A stretch of DNA of 64,000 nt, taken from contig NZ_CP155792.1 in assembly GCF_039729015.1 (NCBI RefSeq), positions 2,008,001 to 2,072,000 of the forward strand. Direction: 5' to 3'. Positions 24,333 to 32,882 of this stretch are shown here, piece by piece. Below the pieces are notes generated by a model that saw only the letters and a program-made list of their open reading frames with translations, was not told the origin of the DNA and did no database searches. Each line of letters starts with the position of its first letter. Within the stretch, counting starts at the first letter, position 1. Source of the stretch: Blastococcus sp. HT6-30 (GTDB taxonomy: Bacteria > Actinomycetota > Actinomycetes > Mycobacteriales > Geodermatophilaceae). A program made the position numbers and the translations under genes.

Positions 24333-25994
24333 TCAGCCGGCGTCGGCCCACGACCGGACGACGGCGACGTCGAGCGGGAAGTCCACCGGGAACGCGCCGA
24401 ACAGCAGGCGCCCGGCGGTGGACGCGGCGGCCCGCACCACCTCCACCACGTCGTCGGCCAGGTGTTCCGGAGCGTGCACGACGACCTCGTCGTGCAGGAA
24501 GAAGGCCAGGTGCGGCCGCTCGGCCGGCGACCCGGCCCCGCCCAGCCGCCACAACCGGTTGCGCAGGTCGGCCATCCAGCACAGCGCCCACTCCGCGCCG
24601 GTGCCCTGGACGACGAAGTTGCGGGTGAACCGGCCCCACGCACGGCGGGCGCGGTCGCGGTCCCCCCGCGAGCCGGCCTGCTCCGCGGGCTCCCCGAGCT
24701 CGACCGCCCGCTGCGCCCACGCCCCGGTCGGCGACGGCGCCCCCCGGCCCAGCAGGGTGTGCACCACCTCGCCGCGCTCCCCCGCCCGGGCCGCCTCCTC
24801 GACCAGGCCGATGGCACGCGGGTAGCGGCGGGTGAGCCGGGGCATCATGCGGCCGCTCTCCCCGCGGGTCCCGCCGTACATGGCGCCGAGGATGCCCAGC
24901 TTGGCCTCTGCCCGGGACGCCACCGCCCCACCGGCGACCATGCCCTCGTAGAGGTCCGAGGCGCGCGCCGCCTCGGCCATTGCGGTGTCGGCGCTCATCC
25001 CTGCGAGCACCCGCGGTTCCAGCTGGGCTACGTCGGCGACGACGAACCGCCAGCCGTCGTCCGCGACCGCCGCGGGTCGGATGAGCGTGGGCACCGAGAG
25101 CGCGCCGCCGCCGGTGGAGGCCCACCGCCCCGTGACGACCCCGCCGGGGAGGAAGGAGGAGCGGAACCGCCCCTCCTGCACCCAGGTCTCCAGCCAGCTC
25201 CAGCCGTTGGCCGTGAGCAGCCGCATCAACTTCTTGTACTCGAGAAGCGCGGGGATCACGGGGTGGTCCAGCTGCGCGAGGCTCCACGAACGGGTGTCGG
25301 CCACCGGGAGACCGGCCTGCTGGAGCGCTCGCAGCAGCTCGGCCGGCGAGTCGGGGTTGAGCAACGGTGCGCCCAGCGCCGCGCGGATCTCGCCGAGCAG
25401 CCGCTCGAGCACCGCCGGCCTCCCGCCGGCCACCGGGCGGGGGCCGAGCAGCGCGGTCAGCAGGCGCTCGTGCACGTCGGCCCGCCAGGGCAGGCCGGTG
25501 TACGTCATCTCGGCGGCCACCAGAGCGCCGGCGGACTCCGCCGCGAGCAGCAGGGCGAGCCGGTCGCGCCGCGGCGAGGCGGCCAGGGCCGCCTGCTGGC
25601 GCCGGTGCTCGGCCGCCGGGTCGAGCAGGTCAGCCGGATCAGCGGGCGGGAAGAGCGCGGGGTCGGCCGCCGCGACCGGCTGCAGCGCGTCCCAGCCGGC
25701 GGTGTCCCCACCGACGAGGAGCGCCTGGTCGGCGAACGGTGACCGCCGCAGCAGGACGTGGCTCAGCCGCAGGTCGGTGCAGCGCTCCACGCGCGCCCCG
25801 GCCGCCAGCAGGGCCGGGTACCAGCGGGTCGTGTCGTCCCAGACCCAGCGGACGGGCGCCGGTGCGGCCTCCCGCTCGGCGACGACGGCGGGCAGCTCCT
25901 CGACCGGGATGCGGGTGGCCGCCGCCGACCCGTCGTCGCTGTGCTCCGTGATGTCCACCGCGGACCCGCGGCGCCGGAGCAGGACCCGCTGCAC
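24333..25994 (-). CDS. Bifunctional 3'-5' exonuclease/DNA polymerase (PolA-like, short actinobacterial type)
   Basis: 553 residues, much shorter than PolI (about 900) because the 5' nuclease domain is absent and the exonuclease region is degenerate. The polymerase part has family-A motifs: motif A V-V-A-D-V-A-Q-L-E-P-R (usual D-Y-S-Q-I-E-L-R), a motif B-like G-I-L-G-A-M-Y-G-G helix, and motif C F-L-H-D-E-V-V-V-H. This matches the actinobacterial proteins annotated as bifunctional 3'-5' exonuclease/DNA polymerase, a second PolA paralogue probably used in repair. GTG 25994 is the start. Its single-gene unit ends at a hairpin. Confidence 0.85.
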   Translation of the reverse strand: MQRVLLRRRGSAVDITEHSDDGSAAATRIPVEELPAVVAEREAAPAPVRWVWDDTTRWYPALLAAGARVERCTDLRLSHVLLRRSPFADQALLVGGDTAGWDALQPVAAADPALFPPADPADLLDPAAEHRRQQAALAASPRRDRLALLLAAESAGALVAAEMTYTGLPWRADVHERLLTALLGPRPVAGGRPAVLERLLGEIRAALGAPLLNPDSPAELLRALQQAGLPVADTRSWSLAQLDHPVIPALLEYKKLMRLLTANGWSWLETWVQEGRFRSSFLPGGVVTGRWASTGGGALSVPTLIRPAAVADDGWRFVVADVAQLEPRVLAGMSADTAMAEAARASDLYEGMVAGGAVASRAEAKLGILGAMYGGTRGESGRMMPRLTRRYPRAIGLVEEAARAGERGEVVHTLLGRGAPSPTGAWAQRAVELGEPAEQAGSRGDRDRARRAWGRFTRNFVVQGTGAEWALCWMADLRNRLWRLGGAGSPAERPHLAFFLHDEVVVHAPEHLADDVVEVVRAAASTAGRLLFGAFPVDFPLDVAVVRSWADAG

Positions 25995-26039
25995 CCCCGC
26001 AGTGTCGCCGACGGCACCGAGGGATCCGCGGGCCGGTCC

Positions 26040-26609
26040 CTAGCCGAGCAACCGGCGCAGACAGCGGGCCGGCGCGGTGAGCACCGTGCGGGCGACGTGC
26101 ACCCCCAGCCGCAAGAGATCGGCGTAGTCCGGTGGCCGCACCGCCGCAGGCGCGGCCGGCCCGGTCGGTGCCAGCGGTGCGGTCGGCGGGCGGGACGGCG
26201 ACGGCGCGGCCGGCGCGGCCGGGTCCGCGGGCACGCCCGGCGGCGGCGGGTCCGGGAGCAGGAGGTCGACCGCCGACCGGCGGCGCGGGCCGCGCAGGGA
26301 GGCGAACGACGGGATCGCCGGGGCGGCCGGGGACTCCTCCTCCGCCGGCGCGGGCTCCCGGTCGGCCGCGGGGGCGGCCGGCGGCCCGCCGGCCGCGGGC
26401 AGCCGCGCGGGTGGCTCGGGGACGACGGTGCGGATGGCGGCCACCATGCCGGGGCCGAGCCCGGCGACCGCGCTCAGCTCCCGCCGGGTGAGCGCGGCCA
26501 GCGCCCCGACGTCGGTGATCCCCGCGCGGGTCAGCGCGGTCACCGCCCGCGCGGGCAGGCCGAGGTCCCGGATCGTCCCTGCGGGCTGGTCGGGCGAGCT
26601 GATCGGCAT
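26040..26609 (-). CDS. Helix-hairpin-helix protein with RpoA-CTD-like N terminus
   Basis: 189 residues. Residues about 12-60 (I-R-D-L-G-L-P-A-R-A-V-T-A-L, R-A-G-I-T-D-V-G-A-L, L-S-A-V-A-G-L-G-P-G-M-V) mirror the alpha subunit C-terminal domain of RNA polymerase and other HhH folds that bind DNA. The next 90 residues are Pro/Ala-rich and disordered, and the C terminus has a short amphipathic helix (A-D-L-L-R-L-G-V-H-V-A-R). ATG 26609 is preferred over TTG 26618 for spacing from AGGG. No family name is known to me. It lies 45 bases downstream in position from the polymerase start, same strand. Confidence 0.6.
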   Translation of the reverse strand: MPISSPDQPAGTIRDLGLPARAVTALTRAGITDVGALAALTRRELSAVAGLGPGMVAAIRTVVPEPPARLPAAGGPPAAPAADREPAPAEEESPAAPAIPSFASLRGPRRRSAVDLLLPDPPPPGVPADPAAPAAPSPSRPPTAPLAPTGPAAPAAVRPPDYADLLRLGVHVARTVLTAPARCLRRLLG

Positions 26610-26656
26610 GTCGGCCAACCCTAGCGACGCCGCTCCGGCGTCGCCGACGCGCCCGA

Positions 26657-27886
26657 TCAGCGGGCGGTCACCTCGTAGGTGTGTCCGGCGGTGCGCAGCC
26701 GCTCGACGAGCACCTCGCCCATCGCCGTGGCCGGTGTCAGCGACCCGGCCCGGTCGGGCAGCCGGTCGCCGTCGAGGGCGAGCGCCAGGGCGCTCTCCCC
26801 GAGCATGACCGCCGTCGCCGCGTAACCCGGGTCTCCCTCCCCCGCCGCGGTCGCCCGGTACCGGCGCCCGTCCTCGGTCTCCGCGTCGACCACCATCCGG
26901 AACCAGCCCCTCTCCCGGGCCGCCTCGCCCGGGCCGGTGCCGGGCGCCGGTAGGACCCGGTCCAGGAGCGCGCGGGTGGGCGGGAAGGCCATCGCGGAGA
27001 CGGTGCCGACCAGGCCGGCGCTGATGCCGGCGGCGGTCACCGCGCCGACGGGGCCCCGACCGCAGCCCATCACCTCGCCGTAGCTCATCCCCCGCCCGTA
27101 CGCCCAGTCCTGCAGCGCGTTGCTCCGCCGCACGATGCGGGTGTTGAACGGCGCCATCACGAACGCCGCCGTCCAGCGCCCGTCGGCGGTCCGGGTCGGC
27201 AGGACGCCGTCGCGGGGCTGCCGCGTGTCGGGCTCGGCGGCCCGGTCCGGGCTGAGCGCGAAGGGGTCGCCGACGACGCGGCGCAGCGACGGGTCCTGCT
27301 GCAGGGCCTCCACCTGGGCCCGCATCGAGTCGATCGTGCCGCCGCTGAACCCACCCCGGGCCGTGGCGACCAGCTGGACGTCGCGGAGGCCACCCGCACC
27401 GTCGGCCGCGGCCCGCCGGCCGAGCAGGAACACGCTGAGGTCGGAGGGGATGGAGTCGTAGCCGCAGGCGTGGACGAGGCGGGCGCCGGTTTCCTTGGCG
27501 ACGGCGTCGCAGCGCTCGATCGCGTCGCGGACGAACAGGACCTCACCGGTCAGGTCGGCGTAGTGCGTGCCGGCCCGGGCGCACGCCTCGACCACCGGCA
27601 GGCCGTACCGGGCGTAGGGGCCGACCGTGGTGACCAGCACGCGGGCGCTCCCGGCGAGGGCGGCCAGCGAAGCGGCGTCGGTCGAGTCGGCCTCCTCCAG
27701 CGCCCAGTCGCGGCCGGCGGCCGGCAGCCCGGCGCGGATCTCCTCGAGCCGCTGCCGCGACCGCCCGGCCAGCGCGATGCGGGTCCCCCGCGGGGCGTGC
27801 TCGGCCAGGTAGGCCGCGAGCAACCGCCCGACGAAACCGGTGGCCCCGTAGACGACCAGGTCATAGGTCCGTCCGTCATCTGCCAT
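26657..27886 (-). CDS. Saccharopine dehydrogenase-like / trans-acting enoyl reductase family protein
   Basis: 409 residues. The N-terminal Rossmann motif V-V-Y-G-A-T-G-F-V-G-R-L-L, then A-L-A-G-R-S and V-G-P-Y-A-R-Y-G-L-P-V-V-E-A-C match the saccharopine-dehydrogenase NADP-binding family used in mycobacterial trans-acting enoyl reductases. The H-A-C-G-Y-D-S-I-P-S-D-L motif is characteristic. ATG 27886 starts the domain correctly. It is probably a monocistronic oxidoreductase of lipid metabolism; substrate unknown. Confidence 0.88.
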   Translation of the reverse strand: MADDGRTYDLVVYGATGFVGRLLAAYLAEHAPRGTRIALAGRSRQRLEEIRAGLPAAGRDWALEEADSTDAASLAALAGSARVLVTTVGPYARYGLPVVEACARAGTHYADLTGEVLFVRDAIERCDAVAKETGARLVHACGYDSIPSDLSVFLLGRRAAADGAGGLRDVQLVATARGGFSGGTIDSMRAQVEALQQDPSLRRVVGDPFALSPDRAAEPDTRQPRDGVLPTRTADGRWTAAFVMAPFNTRIVRRSNALQDWAYGRGMSYGEVMGCGRGPVGAVTAAGISAGLVGTVSAMAFPPTRALLDRVLPAPGTGPGEAARERGWFRMVVDAETEDGRRYRATAAGEGDPGYAATAVMLGESALALALDGDRLPDRAGSLTPATAMGEVLVERLRTAGHTYEVTAR

Positions 27887-28021
27887 GCGGCCATCCTCGC
27901 CTGCCCGGCCGGCCCCGGCAGCCGGCGGCCCCACCTCACGGGCAGGTCACGGAACGGCACACGGATCACTCCGGTGCGCAGGAGGCACGGGCTCCGGTGC
28001 CGCCCTGCCGATGGAGGTCGC

Positions 28022-29653
28022 ATGGCAGTGCGGCTCGCAACGGTGCGGACCGCGACCGGTCAGCAGGTCGCGGCCCAGACGTCGTCGTCCCCCTGGTGGC
28101 GATCGGCGGTGGTCTACCAGGTCTACCTGCGCTCGTTCGCCGACGGCAACGGCGACGGAATCGGCGACCTCGCCGGGCTGCGCTCGCGCCTCCCCTACCT
28201 GTCCTGGCTGGGTGTCGACGCGGTGTGGATCAACCCGCACTACCCCTCCGGTGGTGCCGACGGCGGCTACGACATCGTCGACTACCGCGCCGTCGACCCC
28301 GAGTACGGCGACGTGGCCGACCTGGAGGCGCTCGTCGCCGAGGCCCGCGCCTTCGGCCTGCGGGTCGTCCTCGACGTCGTCCCCAACCACACCTCCGACC
28401 GGCACCCCTGGTTCCAGGCCGCGCTGGCCGACCCGGACTCCCCCGAGGCCTCCCGCTACCACTTCGCGCCCCCGTCGGAGGAGCCGCCGAACAACTGGCA
28501 GTCGCTCTTCGGCGGGCCGGCCTGGTCGCGCACCCCCGACGGCCGCTGGTACCTGCACCTGTTCGCCCCCGAGCAGCCCGACCTGAACTGGCGCGACCCG
28601 GCCGTCGCCGCCGACTTCGAGCGGACCCTGCGCTTCTGGCTCGACCGCGGTGTCAGCGGGTTCCGGGTCGACGTCGCCTACGGGCTCTTCAAGGACGCCG
28701 GCCTGCGGAACAACCCGGGCGCCTACTCCCCCACGCTGTTCGGCCACGGCCCCGAGCAGGCGATGACCTGGAACCAGCCCGAGGTGCACGACGTCTGGCG
28801 CCGGTGGCGGTCGGTCTGCGACGAGTACCCGGGCACGATGCTGGTCGGGGAGGTCTGCCTGGCCGACCCGCGGGAGGTCGCGCTCTACTCCCGCCCGGAC
28901 GAGATGCACCAGTCGTTCTCCTTCCGGCTGCTCAAGTCGCCCTGGTCGGTGGAGGCCTTCGCCGACGGCGTGCGCAGCGCCCTGGACGCCTTCGGCGAGG
29001 TCGGCGCACCGGTGTCCTGGGTGCTCGGCAACCACGACAAGGACCGGCAGGTGACCCGGTTCGGCGGCGGCGCCGTGGGCACCGCCCGGGCCCGGGCCGC
29101 CGCGCTGCTGATGCTGGCGCTGCCCGGCTCGGCCTACGTCTACGCCGGTGACGAGCTGGGCCTGCCGCAGGCCGACGTGCCCGACGAGGCCAAGCGCGAC
29201 CCGATCTTCTTCCGCAGCGGAGGGGCCCGCTCGGGCCGCGACGGGTGCCGCGTGCCGATGCCCTGGAACCCGTCCCCCGGAGTCGGCTTCTCCACCCGCC
29301 CGGCCGAGCCCTGGTTGCCGATTCCCGACTACTGGGAGCGCTACGCGGTGTCCCGCCAGTCACGGGACGGCGGCTCGATGCTGACCCTCTACCGCCGGGC
29401 GCTCGCACTGCGTCAGGCGCACCCGGCCCTCGGCTCCGGCGAGGCCGCGGTGAGCACACGCGGCGACGTCCTCACCGTGCGCTGCACCGCCGCGGACGGC
29501 GCCGTCGTGCGGTGCGTGGTCAACATGGGGTCGGCGACGGCGCTGGTGCGCTCCCGCGGCCCGGTGCTGCTGGCCTCGAACACCAGCGTGCGCCGGTCCC
29601 CGGCCAGCGTGGCGCTGCCTCCGCACACCGCGATCTGGCTCGCCGAGGGCTGA
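28022..29653 (+). CDS. GH13 alpha-glucosidase / oligo-1,6-glucosidase family
   Basis: 543 residues with the GH13 signature regions: D-V-V-P-N-H-T-S (I), G-F-R-V-D-V-A-Y-G-L with the nucleophile Asp (II), G-E-V-C-L-A with the acid/base Glu (III) and L-G-N-H-D-K-D-R (IV). Y-Q-V-Y-L-R-S-F-A-D-G-N-G-D-G and P-M-P-W-N are subfamily-typical of intracellular alpha-glucosidases. No signal peptide. GGAGG sits 5 bases before ATG 28022. Hydrolysis of alpha-glucosides such as maltose, trehalose or isomaltose breakdown products is expected. Confidence 0.92.
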   Translation: MAVRLATVRTATGQQVAAQTSSSPWWRSAVVYQVYLRSFADGNGDGIGDLAGLRSRLPYLSWLGVDAVWINPHYPSGGADGGYDIVDYRAVDPEYGDVADLEALVAEARAFGLRVVLDVVPNHTSDRHPWFQAALADPDSPEASRYHFAPPSEEPPNNWQSLFGGPAWSRTPDGRWYLHLFAPEQPDLNWRDPAVAADFERTLRFWLDRGVSGFRVDVAYGLFKDAGLRNNPGAYSPTLFGHGPEQAMTWNQPEVHDVWRRWRSVCDEYPGTMLVGEVCLADPREVALYSRPDEMHQSFSFRLLKSPWSVEAFADGVRSALDAFGEVGAPVSWVLGNHDKDRQVTRFGGGAVGTARARAAALLMLALPGSAYVYAGDELGLPQADVPDEAKRDPIFFRSGGARSGRDGCRVPMPWNPSPGVGFSTRPAEPWLPIPDYWERYAVSRQSRDGGSMLTLYRRALALRQAHPALGSGEAAVSTRGDVLTVRCTAADGAVVRCVVNMGSATALVRSRGPVLLASNTSVRRSPASVALPPHTAIWLAEG

Positions 29654-29661
29654 CGGCCGAC

Positions 29662-29691
29662 GGCCGCCCCGGCCTCGCAGGCGGGGCGGCC
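29662..29691. terminator. Bidirectional hairpin between convergent genes
   Basis: GGCCGCCCC (29662-29670) pairs with GGGGCGGCC (29683-29691), and inner GCCT/AGGC extends the stem around a CGC loop. It lies 8 bases after the glucosidase stop and 26 bases before the convergent CoA ester lyase stop. Confidence 0.75.
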
Positions 29692-29717
29692 CTCCGTCGT
29701 GGTGCGCGGCGACGGCC

Positions 29718-30554
29718 TCAGACGGGCTCGACCCCGAACACCCGGGCCAGGCGCTCGATCTTCCGGGCGCGCCCGAGCCGGGGCAGGTCGCTGCCGTCGC
29801 GGATGACCTGGCCGCGCGCGTCGAAATCGGCGAGGAAGTCCCGCGCCCACGCGACGTCGGACGGCGTGGGGCTGATGACCTCGTTGATGACCGGGAGCTG
29901 GTCCATGTCCAGGCACAGCTTGCCGGTGAGGCCCAGCGAGACGGTGACGGCGGTCTGCTCGCGCAGCACCGGGTGGCTGCTGCTCACCGTCGGTCCGTCG
30001 ATCGGCCCGGGGAGCCCGCCGATGCGGCTGGCCACCACCAGGCGCGAGCGCGGGTAGGCCATCGCCAGGTCGTCGGCGCTCGTGCCGGTGTCGCGCCGGT
30101 AGTCGCCGCTGCCGAACGCCAGCCGGAAGGCGCCGCGGGCGCGGGCGATGTTCACCGCCTCCTCGATGCCGAGGGCCGACTCGACCAGCGCCAGGACCGG
30201 CGTGACCCCAGCGAGGCGGTCGAACGTCTCGGTCACGTGCTCGGCGGCCTCGGCCTTGGCCAGCATCACGCCGAGTAGGCCCGGCAGGCCGGCCAGCCCC
30301 GCGACGTCGTCGGCCCAGAAGGGCGTCGAGTGGTCGTTGATCCGCACCCAGGCGCTGCGGTCCTCCTGGGAGAGCCACTGGACCACGCCCTCGCGGGCCT
30401 CCGCCTTGTGCGCGGGGTCGACGGCGTCCTCGATGTCGAGCACCACCGAGTCGGCCCGCGATTCGTGCGCCACGTCGAACAGCTCCGTGCGCGCGCCGTT
30501 CACCAGCAGCCAGGAGCGTGCGTCCTCGGGCCCGACCTTCCGTCTTCTCGCCAC
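29718..30554 (-). CDS. HpcH/HpaI aldolase / CitE-like CoA ester lyase
   Basis: 278 residues of the citrate lyase beta-like TIM barrel family. Landmarks are S-W-L-L-V-N-G, D-S-V-V-L-D-I-E-D-A-V with metal-binding acids, the W-V-R-I-N-D strand, L-A-L-V-E-S-A-L-G-I and F-G-S-G-D-Y-R-R-D. GTG 30554 is chosen because GAGG lies 8 bases upstream; GTG 30560 is too close. The substrate in this subgroup (malyl-, citramalyl- or methylmalyl-CoA) cannot be told. Confidence 0.85.
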   Translation of the reverse strand: MARRRKVGPEDARSWLLVNGARTELFDVAHESRADSVVLDIEDAVDPAHKAEAREGVVQWLSQEDRSAWVRINDHSTPFWADDVAGLAGLPGLLGVMLAKAEAAEHVTETFDRLAGVTPVLALVESALGIEEAVNIARARGAFRLAFGSGDYRRDTGTSADDLAMAYPRSRLVVASRIGGLPGPIDGPTVSSSHPVLREQTAVTVSLGLTGKLCLDMDQLPVINEVISPTPSDVAWARDFLADFDARGQVIRDGSDLPRLGRARKIERLARVFGVEPV

Positions 30555-30632
30555 GCCCACATCCTCGTACGGATCACCCGGCGGCACCGCTCCGGGTCCC
30601 CGCCGGGCCGGTTCCGGTCCCTCGCCTCCGCG

Positions 30633-31661
30633 TCAGCCGGCCGCCACCCGCGGGACGACCTCGGTGCCCAGCAGCTCGATCCCGCGCAGCAGGTCCTCGT
30701 GCGCCAGCCGCGGGTTGGTCATCTGCAGCGCCACCCGTTCCACGCCCCCGAGCTGGTCGGAGACGCGGCGCAGCTTGGCCGCGACCGTCTCGGGATCCCC
30801 CATGAAGAAGGCGCCGTCCGGCCCGCTGGTCGCGTCGAACTGGGCCCTGGTGGGCGCGGCGAACCCGCGCTCGCGGGAGACCTTGGTGAACATCTCGTGC
30901 CACCCGGGGTAGATCGTGTCCGCGGCCGCCTGCGTGCTGTCGGCGACGAAGCCGAAGACGTGCAGGCCGACCTGCAGCTTCTCCGGAGCGTGCCCGGCGT
31001 GCGCACCGGCCCGCCGGTAGAGGTCGACGAGCGGGGCGAACTGGCGGGGTTCGCCGCCGATGATCGCCACCATCAGCGGGAGGCCCAGCAGCCCGGCGCG
31101 GACGAAGGACTCCGGCGTCCCGCCCACGCCGACCCAGATCGGCAGCGGGTCCTGGAGCGGTCGCGGGTAGACCCCCTGACCGGTCAGCGGCGGCCGGTGC
31201 TTCCCGGACCAGGTGACGTGCTCGCTCTCCCGGATCTGCAGCAGCAGGTCGAGCTTCTCGGCGAACAGCTCGTCGTAGTCGGCCAGGCTCAGGCCGAAGA
31301 GCGGGAACGCCTCGGTGAAGGAGCCGCGGCCCACCACCAGGTCGATGCGGCCTCCGCTGATCAGGTCCAGGGTGGCGAACTGCTGGAACACGCGCACCGG
31401 ATCCGCGGCGCTGAGCACCGCCACCGCGCTGCCCAGCCGGATACGGGACGTCCTCGCCGCCGCGGCGGCGAGGATCAGCGGCGGCGCGGAGTCGTAGTAC
31501 TCGGGCCGGTGGTGCTCCCCGATGCCGAAGGAGTACAGCCCGACCCGGTCGGCGAGCTCGATCTCCTCGAGCAGGTGCGCCATCCGTTCTTCCGGGCCGA
31601 TGACCCGCTCGGTGCGGGGATCGGTGACGGCGGAGACGAAGCTGTCGACGCCGAGGTGCAT
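30633..31661 (-). CDS. LLM class flavin-dependent oxidoreductase
   Basis: 342 residues of the bacterial luciferase-like fold. It has the S-F-G-I-G-E-H-H-R-P-E-Y pattern, R-I-R-L-G-S-A-V-A-V-L-S-A-A-D-P-V-R-V, the R-I-D-L-V-V-G-R-G-S-F flavin-binding loop and P-L-P-I-W-V-G-V-G-G-T-P-E-S near the centre. It uses F420 or FMN (subgroup not resolved). Same strand as the CoA ester lyase, 78 bases upstream of its start. Confidence 0.88.
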   Translation of the reverse strand: MHLGVDSFVSAVTDPRTERVIGPEERMAHLLEEIELADRVGLYSFGIGEHHRPEYYDSAPPLILAAAAARTSRIRLGSAVAVLSAADPVRVFQQFATLDLISGGRIDLVVGRGSFTEAFPLFGLSLADYDELFAEKLDLLLQIRESEHVTWSGKHRPPLTGQGVYPRPLQDPLPIWVGVGGTPESFVRAGLLGLPLMVAIIGGEPRQFAPLVDLYRRAGAHAGHAPEKLQVGLHVFGFVADSTQAAADTIYPGWHEMFTKVSRERGFAAPTRAQFDATSGPDGAFFMGDPETVAAKLRRVSDQLGGVERVALQMTNPRLAHEDLLRGIELLGTEVVPRVAAG

Positions 31662-31838
31662 GGCCGTCCTCCGGGGCTGCGCGGACGGGCGCCGGCCGGC
31701 CGGCCGGCCCCGCGGGGATCCGGCCGTCAGTCAAGCACCGAGGGGCTGCCGGGGCAGGACACGTCCGGCCCGAACCCGCCGAGGACCCCGACCGGCTGGC
31801 CTGGTCGCCCCGGCTCCCGATGCGCCCGACCGCACGGC

Positions 31839-31866
31839 GGCGGCCACCTCACCGGAGGTGGCCGCC
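31839..31866 (-). terminator. 12-bp hairpin downstream of the lipase gene
   Basis: GGCGGCCACCTC (31839-31850) pairs perfectly with GAGGTGGCCGCC (31855-31866) around a four-base loop. It lies 20 bases past the minus-strand stop at 31887. The rest of the spacer to 31662 is GC-rich without recognisable elements. Confidence 0.75.
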
Positions 31867-31886
31867 ACGCCGCGTCTTCTACCAGC

Positions 31887-32777
31887 TCAGCCCGGCGGCA
31901 CGACCCGGTCCAGCCAGGCGAGCAGGTCGCGGACCACCTCGGCGCGGTTGGTCTCGTTGAACACCTCGTGCCGGGCGCCGGGGTACGCCTGCAGCGTCAC
32001 GTCCTCCACCCCGGCCTCCCGCAGCCGCTCGACCAGGACCCGGACCAGCGCCAGCTGCCCGTTGAGCGGATCCGCGTCGCCGACCGCGACGTACACCGGC
32101 AGGTCCGGCCGGATGCTGCGCACGCGGTCGGCGTCGGCCAGCTGCCGCCCCGAGAGGAACATCTGCCGGCTGTCCGCGGTGGCCAGGCCGAACCCGCACC
32201 GCGGGTCGGCGACGTAGGCGTCGACCTGCGCCTCGTCGCGGGAGAGCCAGTCGTAGTCGGTGCGGGCCGGCGTGAACGGCGCGTTGAACGCCGAGAGGTC
32301 GGTCGGCCCGTCGAGGTCGGTCGGCCCGTCGAGGTCGACGGCGGGCTCGAGCAGGTCCAGCAGCGTCGTCCCGGTGAGCACCAGGCCGGCCAGCTCCGCG
32401 GAGTGGTCGAGGACGTGCTGCTGGGCGGCGAAGGATCCCATGCTGTGCCCGAGCAGGACCAGCGGGGCGTCGGGCAGCTCGGCGCGCACGCGGGCGCTCA
32501 GCCGGCCGACGTCGCGCACCAGCTCGTCCCAGCCACCGGGTCCGAGGTCGCCCCAGCGGCCGTCCTCCGCGGTGGCGCCGTGCCCGCGGTGGTCCTGGCC
32601 CACGACCACCCAGCCGGCGCCGGTCAGCGCGGCGGCCAGGGGCTCGTAGCGGAGCAGGTGCTCACCCATCCCGTGGGTCAGCTGGACGATGCCGCGCACC
32701 GGGCCGGCGGGGTCCCAGCGGTAGGCGGTGACGCGGACGTCGGAGGCGGAGTCGATCGAGAAGGTCTGATCGGGCAT
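31887..32777 (-). CDS. Alpha/beta hydrolase, monoacylglycerol lipase/lysophospholipase type
   Basis: 296 residues. The Hydrolase_4 pattern is complete: oxyanion T-H-G-M-G-E-H, D-H-R-G-H-G, nucleophile elbow G-H-S-M-G-S near residue 111, acid G-D-A-D-P-L-N and catalytic His in G-A-R-H-E-V-F-N-E. No signal peptide is evident. An exact 18-bp tandem duplication (32295-32312 and 32313-32330) gives D-L-D-G-P-T repeated in the cap region, a recent slippage that keeps the frame. Confidence 0.9.
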   Translation of the reverse strand: MPDQTFSIDSASDVRVTAYRWDPAGPVRGIVQLTHGMGEHLLRYEPLAAALTGAGWVVVGQDHRGHGATAEDGRWGDLGPGGWDELVRDVGRLSARVRAELPDAPLVLLGHSMGSFAAQQHVLDHSAELAGLVLTGTTLLDLLEPAVDLDGPTDLDGPTDLSAFNAPFTPARTDYDWLSRDEAQVDAYVADPRCGFGLATADSRQMFLSGRQLADADRVRSIRPDLPVYVAVGDADPLNGQLALVRVLVERLREAGVEDVTLQAYPGARHEVFNETNRAEVVRDLLAWLDRVVPPG

Positions 32778-32824
32778 GCCGGGAGGCTACGGGCGTCCCC
32801 CGCCCGGGGGACCCGGGAAGGCGG

Positions 32825-32864
32825 CAGCGGCGCCGCCTCCGCAGAACGGGATGCGGCGCCGCTG
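32825..32864 (-). terminator. 12-bp hairpin downstream of the secreted protein gene
   Basis: CAGCGGCGCCGC (32825-32836) and GCGGCGCCGCTG (32853-32864) are perfect inverted repeats with a 16-base loop. It starts 18 bases after the minus-strand stop at 32883. Confidence 0.65.
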
Positions 32865-32882
32865 GGCGACGGGACCAGGAAC

